From NCBI RefSeq assembly GCF_001613205.1, contig NZ_BDBX01000057.1, forward strand, positions 1 through 48,834: 48,834 nt of DNA, read 5' to 3'. Within the stretch, counting starts at the first letter, position 1; the number at the start of each line of letters is the position of its first letter. Below the pieces are notes generated by a model. That model searched no databases, was not told the origin of the DNA, and worked only from the letters and a program-made list of their open reading frames with translations. The stretch is from Nocardia sienata NBRC 100364. GTDB taxonomy: Bacteria > Actinomycetota > Actinomycetes > Mycobacteriales > Mycobacteriaceae. Positions 41,238-48,834 of this stretch are shown here, in pieces. A program made the position numbers and the translations under genes.

Positions 41238-41699
41238 GTGGAATTCAATGTCGTTGACCGCCCGGAAACGCTGGTGGCGGGAATGGTGCTACGCAGCCCG
41301 GCACTCGCAGTGGAGGGACCGCGCCGCACCAGAGTCGAAGAAGCCTGGAAACGTACGCTGGCCCGATCCTTACCCGGCCACCCCGCCAGCGCCTTCGTCG
41401 ATCACGCCCCGGAGATCAATTCCTACCTCACCCATATCATCGGCTATCGCTGTCACAGCCTCGACGATCTATTACCCGGCGATGTCCTCGCCCGTATCCC
41501 CGCCGGCCGCTACGCCCGGTTCATCCTCAGTGGCGACGACCTCGCCGAGACGATCGTGACCCTGTGGCGTGCGATCTGGGACGCGGAGGCCGCCGGTCGG
41601 CTGGTCCGCTCCTATACCGGTGACTACGAGCGCTACCCCGACGAGCACACGGTGGAAGTGTTCGTGGCAATGGCAGCAGACGATGCGGCGAGCAGGTAG
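41238..41699 (+). CDS. GyrI-like effector-binding domain protein, first of a tandem pair
   Basis: A 153-residue stand-alone small-molecule-binding (GyrI-like/AraC effector-binding) domain. It shows the SHS2 pattern: MEFNVVDRPETLVAGMVLRSPA, then YLTHIIGYRC, GDVLARIPAGRYARFIL, LWRAIWDAEAAGRLVRSYTGDYERY and TVEVFVAM. There is no DNA-binding domain. The family binds hydrophobic drugs or cations, and some members are hydrolases. GTG 41238 with TAGGGG 7 nt upstream. It lies 9 nt before a paralogue with the same layout, indicating a local duplication and joint transcription. Confidence 0.8.
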   Translation: MEFNVVDRPETLVAGMVLRSPALAVEGPRRTRVEEAWKRTLARSLPGHPASAFVDHAPEINSYLTHIIGYRCHSLDDLLPGDVLARIPAGRYARFILSGDDLAETIVTLWRAIWDAEAAGRLVRSYTGDYERYPDEHTVEVFVAMAADDAASR

Positions 41700-41708
41700 G
41701 AAGCAGCT

Positions 41709-42134
41709 GTGGACTTCGAAATTGTCGAACTCGGCGAAAGCCTGGTGGCCGGGCTCACCATCCCGCTGGCCGGCCGGGAAGTGACCGCCCGCGACCTCGA
41801 CCTGGTGAACTTCACCTGGGACCGTTATCTCGGCCGCGAGAAGAACGTCCCCCGGGTCGCCGCCTATATCGGCCAAGAGGATCACGCGGTAGCGGTACTC
41901 GGCTACGAGATCAAGGAGATGACCGACCTTGATCCGGGCGATGTACTCACCCGGGTCCCCACCGGTCGCTACGCGAGATTCGTGGTCACCGAGAAGCCCT
42001 ACGACCTACTCCGCACGGCCTGGGCACGGGTCCGGGAAGCGGAGAAGGCGGGCACGATAACCCGCTCCCACACCGCCGAACTGGAACGCTATACCGGCCC
42101 GACCTCGGTAGAGGTCTACGTGTCGCTGGACTGA
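41709..42134 (+). CDS. GyrI-like effector-binding domain protein, second of a tandem pair
   Basis: A 141-residue paralogue of the preceding protein: MDFEIVELGESLVAGLTIPLAG, AVAVLGYEIKEMTDLDPGDVLTRVPTGRYARFVV, then AWARVREAEKAGTITRSHTAELERYTG and SVEVYVSLD. Again there is only the ligand-binding fold. The two share GDVL.R.P.GRYARF and the R-SHT/YTG-ERY ending. GTG 41709 with AGGAAGC upstream. It is convergent with the flavoprotein monooxygenase gene across a hairpin. Confidence 0.8.
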   Translation: MDFEIVELGESLVAGLTIPLAGREVTARDLDLVNFTWDRYLGREKNVPRVAAYIGQEDHAVAVLGYEIKEMTDLDPGDVLTRVPTGRYARFVVTEKPYDLLRTAWARVREAEKAGTITRSHTAELERYTGPTSVEVYVSLD

Positions 42135-42153
42135 AACAGGCTCGGGGCCGAAG

Positions 42154-42181
42154 TCCGAGCGGGCCCGCCTGCGCGCTCGGA
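42154..42181. terminator. Hairpin between the GyrI-like pair and the monooxygenase gene
   Basis: TCCGAGCG (42154-42161) pairs with CGCTCGGA (42174-42181) around a GC-rich 12-nt loop, 19 nt after the GyrI-like stop and 45 nt after the monooxygenase stop read from the other strand. Confidence 0.55.
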
Positions 42182-42226
42182 TTCCCTGTGAGGGCGGCCG
42201 GGCAGGCAGCATGCCGGCGGTCGCGG

Positions 42227-43432
42227 TCACCGGCGGCCGGAACGCAGATGTTCGGGGCGCACGCCCAGACCGATGAACCGTCCGGCCACGTGCCGGAGCG
42301 CCGGAATCCGAGAGAAGAGCCGGAGCATCGACGGCGGCCGCAGTGCCTGCCCGGCCGTCTCGCGATAGAGGCCGCCGATCAGACGGGTCTGGAACAACTG
42401 GGTGACCCGAGCGGGCCACCCACGGCGGCGGCGCACTCGGGCGAGATCGGCGGCGGTCGGAGTCCGAACCGCGAGGACCGGGGCGAGAATATTCGCTGTG
42501 GCTACAGCGTCCTGTACAGCGAGGTTGATTCCGACCCCGCCGGCCGGTGACATCGCGTGTGCGGCATCGCCGATACAGAGCAACCCCGGCCTGTGCCACC
42601 GGTGCAATCTGTCGACGGTGACGGTGAGCTGGTGAACTTCGCTCCAGTCGGTGATCGCATCGAGTCGGCCTGCGTAGCCGGGCTGCAGGCCGGCGATCCG
42701 CGACCGCAACGCGTCCAGGCCCTGCGCGCGCAGTACCTGGTCCGTTCCGCGTGGGAAAGCATAGGCCAACTGCCAATATTCGCCGCGATCAATGGATATC
42801 AGTGATCCGCGCCCGCCGGTGAACAGCGGCACCTCCTCCCGACTCTCCCTGGGAATCCGTAGCCAGAAGACATCGACCGGCGACGCCGACGCCGACTTCG
42901 GCAACCCGGCACAACGGCGGGTGACCGAATGGCGCCCGTCGGCGCCGATGACCAGATCCGCATGGATCTCAACCGTCTCGGCACCCTGGCGGGCGAGAAC
43001 ACCGACCACGGTCTCGTCGCGGACGAGCAGGTCGATCACCTCGGTCTCGCGCCGCAGCGTGAAGCCTTCGAGATCATGGGCCTTATCGGCGAGAAACGAC
43101 AAGAAGTCCCACTGCGGAACGAAGGCGATGAACCGGCAGTGCACAGGCAGGCGACCGAAGTCGGCGACCGTGACACAGCTGTCGCCGAAAGCGATGTCGA
43201 CCGTATGCATCCGGTTGTGCGGGAGGCGGAGGAAATCATCGAGCCATCCCAGCTCGCGCAGGATCTCCAACGTCGAAGGATGAATAGTGTCGCCGCGGAA
43301 ATCACGGTGGAAGTCGGTGTGTTTCTCGACGACGACGACCTCGACCCCCGAACGAGCGAGCAGGACGCCGGCCATCATGCCGGCCGGGCCGCCGCCGACA
43401 ATGCACACCCGCCGCCGCTGACTCTGGGCCAT
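42227..43432 (-). CDS. FAD-dependent monooxygenase (p-hydroxybenzoate hydroxylase fold)
   Basis: A 401-residue group A flavoprotein hydroxylase. The Rossmann motif GGGPAG (13-18) is followed by VVVVEKHTDFHRDFRGDTIHPSTLEIL, then the DG motif VIGADGRHS and the second FAD motif LCIGDAAHAMSPAGGVGINLAVQDA. The ring or substrate cannot be predicted. ATG 43432 has AGAGAGGAAA upstream; the 60-codon extension runs into the TetR gene and is rejected. It is divergent from a TetR regulator, which probably represses it until substrate appears. Confidence 0.9.
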   Translation of the reverse strand: MAQSQRRRVCIVGGGPAGMMAGVLLARSGVEVVVVEKHTDFHRDFRGDTIHPSTLEILRELGWLDDFLRLPHNRMHTVDIAFGDSCVTVADFGRLPVHCRFIAFVPQWDFLSFLADKAHDLEGFTLRRETEVIDLLVRDETVVGVLARQGAETVEIHADLVIGADGRHSVTRRCAGLPKSASASPVDVFWLRIPRESREEVPLFTGGRGSLISIDRGEYWQLAYAFPRGTDQVLRAQGLDALRSRIAGLQPGYAGRLDAITDWSEVHQLTVTVDRLHRWHRPGLLCIGDAAHAMSPAGGVGINLAVQDAVATANILAPVLAVRTPTAADLARVRRRRGWPARVTQLFQTRLIGGLYRETAGQALRPPSMLRLFSRIPALRHVAGRFIGLGVRPEHLRSGRR

Positions 43433-43493
43433 ACTGGGTTTCCTCTCTGCTGGGTATGGCCAATGCTCTGCGCCGACAGGCATACTGGCAATC

Positions 43494-44123
43494 GTGGTGA
43501 ATAATCCGCGCGGTCGGCCCGTCGGCGGATCGGATGCCCAGCAGAGGCTTATCGCCGCAGCTGAAGAGCTGTTCATTCGGAACGGATTCAAAGGGACTAC
43601 GGTCCGCGGCATCGCCGAACGCGCAGGAGTCGACCACGCGTTGGTGAATTACTACTTCGGCGGCAAAGAGGGTCTCTTCACCGCCGTCATGAACTTGCTC
43701 GCCAGCCCGGGCGAACTCGTCGAGCACGCGACCCGCGCCGGGCCCCAGCACCTCGCCCCACGACTGTTGAACGCCCTGCTCACCACATGGGACTCACCTT
43801 CGGTCCAGGAGCACTCGCGGCGGCTGCTGTCCACGATGCAGACGGACTCCGCGACACAGGAGGCCTTCCGCGGCTACCTCGAGCACCAGGTCATCGCCCA
43901 GATCGCCGACACACTGACCGGTCGCGACGCCACGGCGCGAGCCAGTGCCGCGGCGGCGGTGATCGCCGGTCTCTTCCTCACCCGTTACGTCGCACGCATC
44001 GAACCGATCGCCGGTATGACGCGATCGGAAGTCGTGGGATATCTGGAGCCCGCTCTCCACGCCTGCCTCGCGCCGCGCCACCGGCGACCGGCCGCACCGC
44101 CACGACCACCGATCGCCCCCTGA
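43494..44123 (+). CDS. TetR family transcriptional regulator
   Basis: A 209-residue regulator. The N-terminal helix-turn-helix (about 15-62) reads QRLIAAAEELFIRNGFKGTTVRGIAERAGVDHALVNYYFGGKEGLFTAVM; the C-terminal all-helical domain of the TetR type covers the rest. GTG 43494 or the adjacent GTG 43497 is the start, without a clear ribosome site. It is divergent from the FAD monooxygenase with 61 nt between, the usual regulator-target layout. I could not define a convincing operator in the spacer. Ended by the hairpin at 44131-44165. Confidence 0.9.
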   Translation: MVNNPRGRPVGGSDAQQRLIAAAEELFIRNGFKGTTVRGIAERAGVDHALVNYYFGGKEGLFTAVMNLLASPGELVEHATRAGPQHLAPRLLNALLTTWDSPSVQEHSRRLLSTMQTDSATQEAFRGYLEHQVIAQIADTLTGRDATARASAAAAVIAGLFLTRYVARIEPIAGMTRSEVVGYLEPALHACLAPRHRRPAAPPRPPIAP

Positions 44124-44130
44124 AACAGAC

Positions 44131-44165
44131 GCGGCCGTCGCGGACACTCGGTTCGCGACGGCCGC
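44131..44165. terminator. Bidirectional terminator between tetR and ino1
   Basis: GCGGCCGTCGCG pairs perfectly with CGCGACGGCCGC around an 11-nt loop (12-bp stem), between two convergent stops that are 58 nt apart. Confidence 0.85.
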
Positions 44166-44181
44166 CTGCCCCTGCTCTCGA

Positions 44182-45273
44182 CTACGCGTCGATGATGAAG
44201 GCTTCCAGCTGGGCGCGGGCGATATCATCGGCCAGCTGCTTGGGCGGGGACTTCATCAGATACGCCGACGCCGGGATCACCGGGCCGCCGATACCGCGGT
44301 CCTTGGCGATCTTCGCGGCGCGGACCGCGTCGATGATGATGCCGGCCGAGTTGGGCGAATCCCACACCTCGAGCTTGTACTCCAGGTTCAGCGGCACATC
44401 GCCGAAGGCGCGGCCTTCGAGGCGGACGTAGGCCCATTTGCGGTCGTCGAGCCAGCCGACATGGTCGGAGGGGCCGATGTGCACATCATTGGCGCCCATT
44501 TCCTTCTGCAGGTTGCTGGTGACGGCCTGGGTCTTGGAGATCTTCTTCGACTCCAGCCGCTCGCGCTCGAGCATGTTCTTGAAGTCCATATTGCCGCCGA
44601 CGTTCAACTGCATGGTGCGGTCGAGCTGGACACCGCGGTCCTCGAACAGTTTCGCCATCACGCGGTGGGTGATGGTGGCGCCGACCTGGCTCTTGATGTC
44701 GTCACCGACGATCGGCACGCCCGCGGCGCGGAACTTCTCGGCCCATTCCGGATCCGAGGCGATGAACACCGGCAGCGCGTTGACGAACGCCACACCGGCG
44801 TCGATCGCGCACTGGGCGTAGAACTTGTCGGCTTCCTCGGACCCCACCGGCAGGTACGAAACCAGGACGTCCGCCTCGGCGTCTTTCAGCGCCTTGACCA
44901 CGTCGACCGGTTCGGCCTCGGCGAGTTCGATGGTTTCGGCGTAGTACTTGCCGATGCCGTCGAGGGTGGGGCCGCGCTGAACCGTGACGCCCAGCGGCGG
45001 CACGTCGGAGATCTTGATGGTGTTGTTCTCGCTGGCGAAGATCGCCTCGGACAGGTCGAAGCCGACCTTTTTGGCGTCCACGTCGAAGGCGGCCACGAAC
45101 TGCACGTCCCGCACGTGGTATTCGCCGAACCGCACATGCATCAGTCCGGGCACCGTCGTGGAATCGTCGGCATCCCGGTAGTACTGAACGCCCTGGACGA
45201 GCGAAGAGGCGCAGTTGCCCACACCTACGATGGCGACGCGAACACTGGACTTGTTGGTGTCTCCACTACTCAT
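44182..45273 (-). CDS. ino1: Inositol-1-phosphate synthase
   Basis: A 363-residue myo-inositol-3-phosphate synthase that converts glucose 6-phosphate to inositol phosphate with NAD, supplying phosphatidylinositol, mannosides and mycothiol. VRVAIVGVGNCASSLVQG is the NAD fold. NALPVFIASDPEWAEKF, GDDIKSQVGATITHRV and LNVGGNMDFKNML are invariant family segments around the active site. Start ATG 45273 overlaps the padR stop by 8 nt. The order padR-ino1 is that of Rv0047c-Rv0046c in M. tuberculosis, so the PadR protein likely co-regulates it. Confidence 0.96.
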   Translation of the reverse strand: MSSGDTNKSSVRVAIVGVGNCASSLVQGVQYYRDADDSTTVPGLMHVRFGEYHVRDVQFVAAFDVDAKKVGFDLSEAIFASENNTIKISDVPPLGVTVQRGPTLDGIGKYYAETIELAEAEPVDVVKALKDAEADVLVSYLPVGSEEADKFYAQCAIDAGVAFVNALPVFIASDPEWAEKFRAAGVPIVGDDIKSQVGATITHRVMAKLFEDRGVQLDRTMQLNVGGNMDFKNMLERERLESKKISKTQAVTSNLQKEMGANDVHIGPSDHVGWLDDRKWAYVRLEGRAFGDVPLNLEYKLEVWDSPNSAGIIIDAVRAAKIAKDRGIGGPVIPASAYLMKSPPKQLADDIARAQLEAFIIDA

Positions 45274-45826
45274 GGCCGGTATTTCCCTCTTTCTGTGGTG
45301 CCGCCTTCGTCGATTGCTCCGCCGCAATCAACTCGTTGAGCCAGCGCACTTCGCGCTCGCTTGATTCGAGTCCGAGTTGATGGAGTTGGCGGGTGTAACG
45401 ATCCAGCGATCCGCTCGCCCTCTTGATCGCTTCCCGCAGCCCCTCTCGGCGCTCCTCGACCTGACGCCGCCTGCCCTCCAGGATCCGCATCCGCGCTTCG
45501 GCGGGGGTGCGGCTGAAGAAGGCGAGGTGAACGCCGAAGCCGTCATCGGTGTAGTTCTGCGGACCCGTATCGGCCAGGAGGTCGTTGAAACGCTCCCGGC
45601 CCGCCGGGGTCAGCTGGTAGACCCGCCGGGCCCGGCGGGTCGTGGACAGTCCCTCGGGTACTTCCTCCGCGATCAGTCCATCCGCCCGCATGCGCTTCAA
45701 GGTCGGATACAGCGACCCGTAGGAAAAAGCCCGAAACGCCCCGAGCAGACCGGTGAGCCGCTTCTTCAGCTCGTAGCCGTGCATGGGCGATTCCAGGAGC
45801 AGCCCGAGGATTGCCAGTTCGAGCAA
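45266..45826 (-). CDS. PadR family transcriptional regulator
   Basis: A 186-residue regulator. The PadR winged helix (residues 1-85) starts LELAILGLLLESPMHGYELKKRLTGLLGAFRAFSYGSLYPTLKRM, with RRVYQLTPAGRERF in the wing. A charged coiled-coil C-terminal domain for dimerisation follows (RILEGRRRQVEERREGLREAI). The start is TTG 45826, preceded by AGGGGGTGA. Its end overlaps ino1 by 8 nt, so both form an operon. A TATATCG/CGATATA dyad overlaps its -10 region and suggests autoregulation. Orthologous in position to Rv0047c. Confidence 0.9.
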   Translation of the reverse strand: MLELAILGLLLESPMHGYELKKRLTGLLGAFRAFSYGSLYPTLKRMRADGLIAEEVPEGLSTTRRARRVYQLTPAGRERFNDLLADTGPQNYTDDGFGVHLAFFSRTPAEARMRILEGRRRQVEERREGLREAIKRASGSLDRYTRQLHQLGLESSEREVRWLNELIAAEQSTKAAPQKEGNTGHE

Positions 45827-45879
45827 CGGGCTTCACCCCCTGACTTCCGTACAGACCTAACCAATGGATGCGATTACCC

Positions 45880-45898
45880 ACTATATCGGAGCGATATA
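45880..45898 (-). promoter_or_regulatory. padR-ino1 promoter with PadR-type operator
   Basis: TATATCG-GAG-CGATATA (45882-45898) is a perfect dyad. Its left edge gives TATAGT on the minus strand (45885-45880), a good -10, so a bound dimer would cover the promoter. It lies 55 nt upstream of the TTG start. Confidence 0.6.
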
Positions 45899-45980
45899 AC
45901 AACGCATAGTTCTGTGCCGACAGGAACACATATGCGCAGGTGGACGCCGCCCCGGACGAGCGGGGAACGGACTCGACAGG

Positions 45981-46772
45981 TCAGTCGGCCGGATGGACTT
46001 CCTGTGGTGTCCCGTCGAGGGAGAGTTGCACCGTTGCGGTGCGGTCGCTTCCGTCGCCCACGTAGATATCGAGTACCGGAGCGGCGGCCTCGGGTGCGAT
46101 GAGCTCGTAGCCGATACCGATATGACTGATATGTCCGTCGACCAGCTTCACCGTGGCCGGCGCACCGGCCAGTACCGCGGCCACGGCGGGCAGATCGATA
46201 TCCGCGAGATCGACCGGACGACCCTCCGAATAGCTCGACACACCCGAAGTCGAGGCGGTGAAATCCGCGCCGTCGAACTCGTAGACCTGCTCCTCGCCCC
46301 GCTCCAGCCGCTGGACCAGAATCCGGTCGGAGAAGACCGTCGCCGCGTCGATGATCGTGTCACCGAACTCCCGGCGATAGCTGTCGACGAAAAGAGCCAG
46401 GCCACTACCGGTGGCGAGATCCGCGGCGGCCTCCCCGGCGGCGGTGCCACCCGCGCCGGCGGAGTCGTCGGGCAGGGCCAGGCCCACCACCGCGCCGAGT
46501 CCCGCGGCCGCCACCAGCAGGGCGACAGGTACCCACCAGGGTCGCGCCGGCCGATCGCGGTTCAGGATCGCGGCACCGGCTAGTTCGCCGGGGATCTGCA
46601 GATCCGCGATGAGCGTGTCCAGGTCGGCGGTGTACTTCGCCCGCATCGCCGACCAGGTGCGCGCGGTGTGCTCCGCGTCGGAGAGCTGGCCGTCCGCCGA
46701 CGCGGCGTCCAGCAGCGCGCATACCTCCACCCGGTCGCTGTCACGCGCCCGGACCTGTTCTCTTCTCACCAC
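45981..46772 (-). CDS. DUF1707 membrane protein, single-domain paralogue
   Basis: A 263-residue protein. One N-terminal DUF1707 (SHOCT-like) helical domain (about 8-62: RDSDRVEVCALLDAASADGQLSDAEH) is followed by a membrane anchor (WWVPVALLVAAAGLGAVVGLAL) and an extracytoplasmic domain of about 160 residues containing LALFVDSYRREFGDTIIDAATVF. GTG 46772 has AGAGGAAG upstream, within the stop of the upstream gene. The ectodomain is homologous to that of the neighbour (LAHFIDRYRVEFGDTVADEITLY), so the pair arose by duplication. The role is unknown; the position beside ponA1 and ino1 suggests the cell envelope. Confidence 0.83.
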   Translation of the reverse strand: MVRREQVRARDSDRVEVCALLDAASADGQLSDAEHTARTWSAMRAKYTADLDTLIADLQIPGELAGAAILNRDRPARPWWVPVALLVAAAGLGAVVGLALPDDSAGAGGTAAGEAAADLATGSGLALFVDSYRREFGDTIIDAATVFSDRILVQRLERGEEQVYEFDGADFTASTSGVSSYSEGRPVDLADIDLPAVAAVLAGAPATVKLVDGHISHIGIGYELIAPEAAAPVLDIYVGDGSDRTATVQLSLDGTPQEVHPAD

Positions 46773-46783
46773 GATCGCTTCCT

Positions 46784-47884
46784 CTAACCGTCGAAAGGCC
46801 ACACCTTCAGCACCTCACCGGCGGGGCTGAGGACGAACCAACCGGATTCGTCGAAGGTGTTGCCCACATGGATACTCACCGCCGGCCGGCCGGCCAACGG
46901 GTCGAACGACGGGACATCCACCTCGATCATCGAGACCGCTCCGTCGGGTACCCGGGTGGTGGCCGCGGCCGTACCGGCGGCCGCACCGATGGCAGCGGTG
47001 TCCACCGCCGACAGATCGACGGAAGGGGTATCGACCGGGCGGGTGGTCGGATCGCTGTCCTGGTGGAAACCGCCGCGATAGGTATAGGTCACCTTCCGGT
47101 TCGGCTGCCCCGGCAGCGCGCGGGTCACCCGGGCGTGAGCCGGGTAGAGCGTGATCTCGTCGGCGACCGTATCGCCGAACTCGACCCGATAGCGATCGAT
47201 GAAGTGGGCGAGACCGGCCTCGGTCACCAGATTCGGAGTGGGGATCACCAGCGGTTCGACATCGTTCAGGGCGGCATACGGCACCGGCGGGGCAGCCTCG
47301 GGTGCGGCGGCACCGGGCGGTACGGCAGGCACCGGGCCGGCCTCGCGATGGACGAGGGCGAAGGTACCGAACGCGATCGCGATCGCGGCGGCACCGATCA
47401 CCGCGAAGTACCGCCCCTGCCCGCCGGACCGGGCCGGCGGCGGCGCGACAGGGGCCGGTCGCGCGCCCTGGAGGTCGGCGGTGAGCTCGGCGAGATCGCC
47501 GAGGGTGACCGCATCGGTGAGCAGTTCGGCGCGGGCGCGGTACTCGTCCTCGACGAGTTGCCCCTCGCCGAAGGCGCGGCCCAGTACCGCACCGGCTGCC
47601 TCGCGGTCGGCGGTGCGGGCGCGGGTGCCGGGCGGGTAACCCGATGCCGGGGCGGACCCGGCGGCGCCACGTTCGGCGCGCACCCTCCGCGCTTGCGACG
47701 TCTGCAGGTCCGCGACCAGTCCGGACAGCTCACCGAGCGTTTTCGCGGCCCGGGCCTGCGCGATGCGATCATGGTATTCGTCGGCACCGAGTTGCCCCTC
47801 GGCGTATGCGCCGTCGAGCACGGTCGCGGTTTCGGCACGGTCGATATCACGCGCGCGCAGATGACCGGAAAACACCGTGGACAC
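46784..47884 (-). CDS. DUF1707 membrane protein with two DUF1707 domains
   Basis: A 366-residue protein. Two DUF1707 domains (about 8-60, RARDIDRAETATVLDGAYAEGQLGADEYHDRI; and about 80-135, TADREAAGAVLGRAFGEGQLVEDEYRAR) lead to a membrane anchor (FAVIGAAAIAIAFGTFALV) and an ectodomain of about 190 residues. GTG 47884 is chosen because TACGAT ends 6 nt upstream, a leaderless promoter; the longer frame has no start signal. It is the first gene of a two-gene operon, 11 nt before its paralogue. It lies where Rv0048c lies in M. tuberculosis, although I cannot show orthology. Confidence 0.83.
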   Translation of the reverse strand: MSTVFSGHLRARDIDRAETATVLDGAYAEGQLGADEYHDRIAQARAAKTLGELSGLVADLQTSQARRVRAERGAAGSAPASGYPPGTRARTADREAAGAVLGRAFGEGQLVEDEYRARAELLTDAVTLGDLAELTADLQGARPAPVAPPPARSGGQGRYFAVIGAAAIAIAFGTFALVHREAGPVPAVPPGAAAPEAAPPVPYAALNDVEPLVIPTPNLVTEAGLAHFIDRYRVEFGDTVADEITLYPAHARVTRALPGQPNRKVTYTYRGGFHQDSDPTTRPVDTPSVDLSAVDTAAIGAAAGTAAATTRVPDGAVSMIEVDVPSFDPLAGRPAVSIHVGNTFDESGWFVLSPAGEVLKVWPFDG

Positions 47885-47890
47885 CCCCGA

Positions 47891-47896
47891 ATCGTA
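47891..47896 (-). promoter_or_regulatory. -10 element of the DUF1707 operon; leaderless start
   Basis: TACGAT on the minus strand ends 6 nt before GTG 47884, with only a G run between and no true ribosome site. Confidence 0.45.
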
Positions 47897-48151
47897 CGGG
47901 GGGGAGCGGCTCCGGCGGGGGTTCACGGCCACCTTCGTACAGCGGAAACCGGCCGGAATCGACGGGGCAGATGGCACACATGCGCCAATGCGCTCGGCCC
48001 GCAGCGGCCGGGGGCGGGCCCCGAACCCCGCCGCATCCACGCACTCGGAGGAATCCGCGCAGCACCGGACCCGCCCGCCGCCACCGGAACCGGACCCCGC
48101 GGCGGAGCCAGGAATCCAATGCGGCCGTGGGCGGCGCCATTACATCACCGC

Positions 48152-48157
48152 TACTCT
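48152..48157 (+). promoter_or_regulatory. -10 element of the DUF5318 gene; leaderless start
   Basis: TACTCT ends 6 nt before GTG 48164. The intervening CTGGGAGC-like bases are too close to the start to act as a ribosome site. Confidence 0.45.
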
Positions 48158-48163
48158 GGGAGC

Positions 48164-48577
48164 GTGCGAATACAGCGGCAAGTGGTCGACTATGCGCTCC
48201 GGCGCAAGTCGCTGCTGGCTGACGTCTATGCGGGCCGTGTCGATGTCGCCGAGGTATGTGACGCCAATCCCTACCTGCTGCGTGCGGCCAAATTTCACGG
48301 TCGGGGGAGCGAGGTCACATGCCCTATCTGCCGGAAGGAACAACTCACCCTCGTATCCTGGGTCTACGGCGACGGCCTGGGGCCGGTCGCGGGTTCCGCG
48401 CGCAGCCCGGAAGAGCTGGTACGCCTGGCCGAGACCCGAGAGGAATTCTCGGTTCACGTGGTCGAGGTGTGCCGGACATGCAGCTGGAATCACCTGGTGC
48501 AGTCCTATGTGCTCGGGAAGACGCCGCAGGGCCGGCGTTCCGGTTCCCGGGTGAACCGACGCACCGCCGCGGAATGA
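48164..48577 (+). CDS. DUF5318 protein, Rv0049-like, probable zinc binder
   Basis: A 137-residue cytosolic protein. It starts VRIQRQVVDYALRRKSLL and carries two CxxC pairs, CPIC at about 53 and CRTC at about 107, which would form one zinc-ribbon site. EVCDANPYLLRAAKFHG and TCSWNHLVQSYVLG are conserved in the DUF5318 family. It sits directly upstream of ponA1, as Rv0049 does before Rv0050, suggesting a link to cell-wall synthesis or its regulation. The biochemical role is unknown. The long frames that read through this region from the left are not genes. Confidence 0.87.
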   Translation: MRIQRQVVDYALRRKSLLADVYAGRVDVAEVCDANPYLLRAAKFHGRGSEVTCPICRKEQLTLVSWVYGDGLGPVAGSARSPEELVRLAETREEFSVHVVEVCRTCSWNHLVQSYVLGKTPQGRRSGSRVNRRTAAE

Positions 48578-48671
48578 GACCGTCCGGCCCCACGATGGTG
48601 CACGTGCCGAGCCCCCAGGGGCGCCGCGGAGCGAGCCCATCCGACCGATACGAGCTTTGGAGACCTTGTCA

Positions 48672-48834
48672 GTGACTTCGCCCTACGACCCCCCACCCGG
48701 CGATGACCCGCGCGGTGGTCGCACCCAGCGCGGACCGCTCCCGGGTCGAGAGCCGCAGCAGCGACCGGGTGCGCCCGATCGTGGCCCTGCACCGAACGCG
48801 AACGCCCCGCGCCCCGGACCGGGCGGACGACCCG
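48672..48834 (+). CDS. ponA1: Penicillin-binding protein PonA1, N-terminal fragment (cut by window edge)
   Basis: The first 54 codons of a gene that runs off the right edge. GTG 48672 with GGAG about 10 nt upstream opens VTSPYDPPPGDDPRGGRTQRG, a Pro/Gly/Arg-rich disordered segment like the cytoplasmic tail of mycobacterial and nocardial PonA1. No domain is yet visible, so the call rests on this tail and on conserved order (DUF5318 then ponA1). It would be a bifunctional peptidoglycan synthase. Confidence 0.65.
   Translation, partial: MTSPYDPPPGDDPRGGRTQRGPLPGREPQQRPGAPDRGPAPNANAPRPGPGGRP

Overview
The window is high-GC, densely packed, actinobacterial chromosomal DNA with many GTG starts, ATGA stop/start overlaps and apparently leaderless genes. 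The right end has the order ino1 - padR - membrane protein(s) - DUF5318 - ponA1, which matches Rv0046c to Rv0050 of Mycobacterium tuberculosis. Together with a glucosylglycerate hydrolase, a DUF8020-type secreted protein and the Rv1855c-family F420 oxidoreductase, this points to Mycobacteriales, most likely Nocardia or a close relative. No rRNA, tRNA, CRISPR array, integrase or insertion sequence was seen.

Left part (1-15.5 kb): a small secreted protein; a minus-strand operon of a TIGR04222 membrane protein with a Cys/Gly-rich tail, a DUF692 (MNIO) iron enzyme and a SCO6045-like partner (a candidate peptide- or protein-modifying system); a GH25 lysozyme; a PhoX phosphatase; leuS; an SdpI-like membrane protein; glucosylglycerate hydrolase; a short-chain dehydrogenase; a His-rich metal-binding-type protein; a DUF8020-like secreted protein; an F420-dependent oxidoreductase; and an alpha/beta hydrolase.

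Centre (15.7-25.4 kb): a self-contained catabolic island built around an IclR regulator. Leftward, IclR, CitE-like lyase, cyclase-family hydrolase and MmgE/PrpD overlap by 4 nt at each junction. Rightward run an FAD oxidoreductase, a cyclic amidohydrolase, a CaiB-type CoA-transferase and an MFS importer. Two near-identical palindromes in the shared promoter region look like the operators. The enzyme set suggests import of an organic anion, ring or amide opening, redox, CoA activation, hydration and C-C cleavage. I do not recognise the substrate.

Right-centre (25.4-34.9 kb): an orphan methyltransferase-like protein with atypical composition, decayed DNA, a sugar-ABC ATPase, a YefM/YoeB toxin-antitoxin pair, an HxlR regulator divergent from a thiolase, menC, a remnant of a maltokinase-cap-like gene, a lipoprotein-type epoxide hydrolase behind tandem operators, and a DUF2786/metallohydrolase pair.

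Right end (35.4-48.8 kb): a sugar ABC importer lacking its own ATPase (probably served by the ATPase at 27.1 kb), a class A penicillin-binding protein, two tandem GyrI-like ligand-binding proteins, a flavoprotein monooxygenase divergent from a TetR regulator, ino1 with its PadR regulator, two paralogous DUF1707 membrane proteins, a DUF5318 protein, and the first 54 codons of ponA1. Clear hairpins, some bidirectional between convergent genes, separate many of these units.
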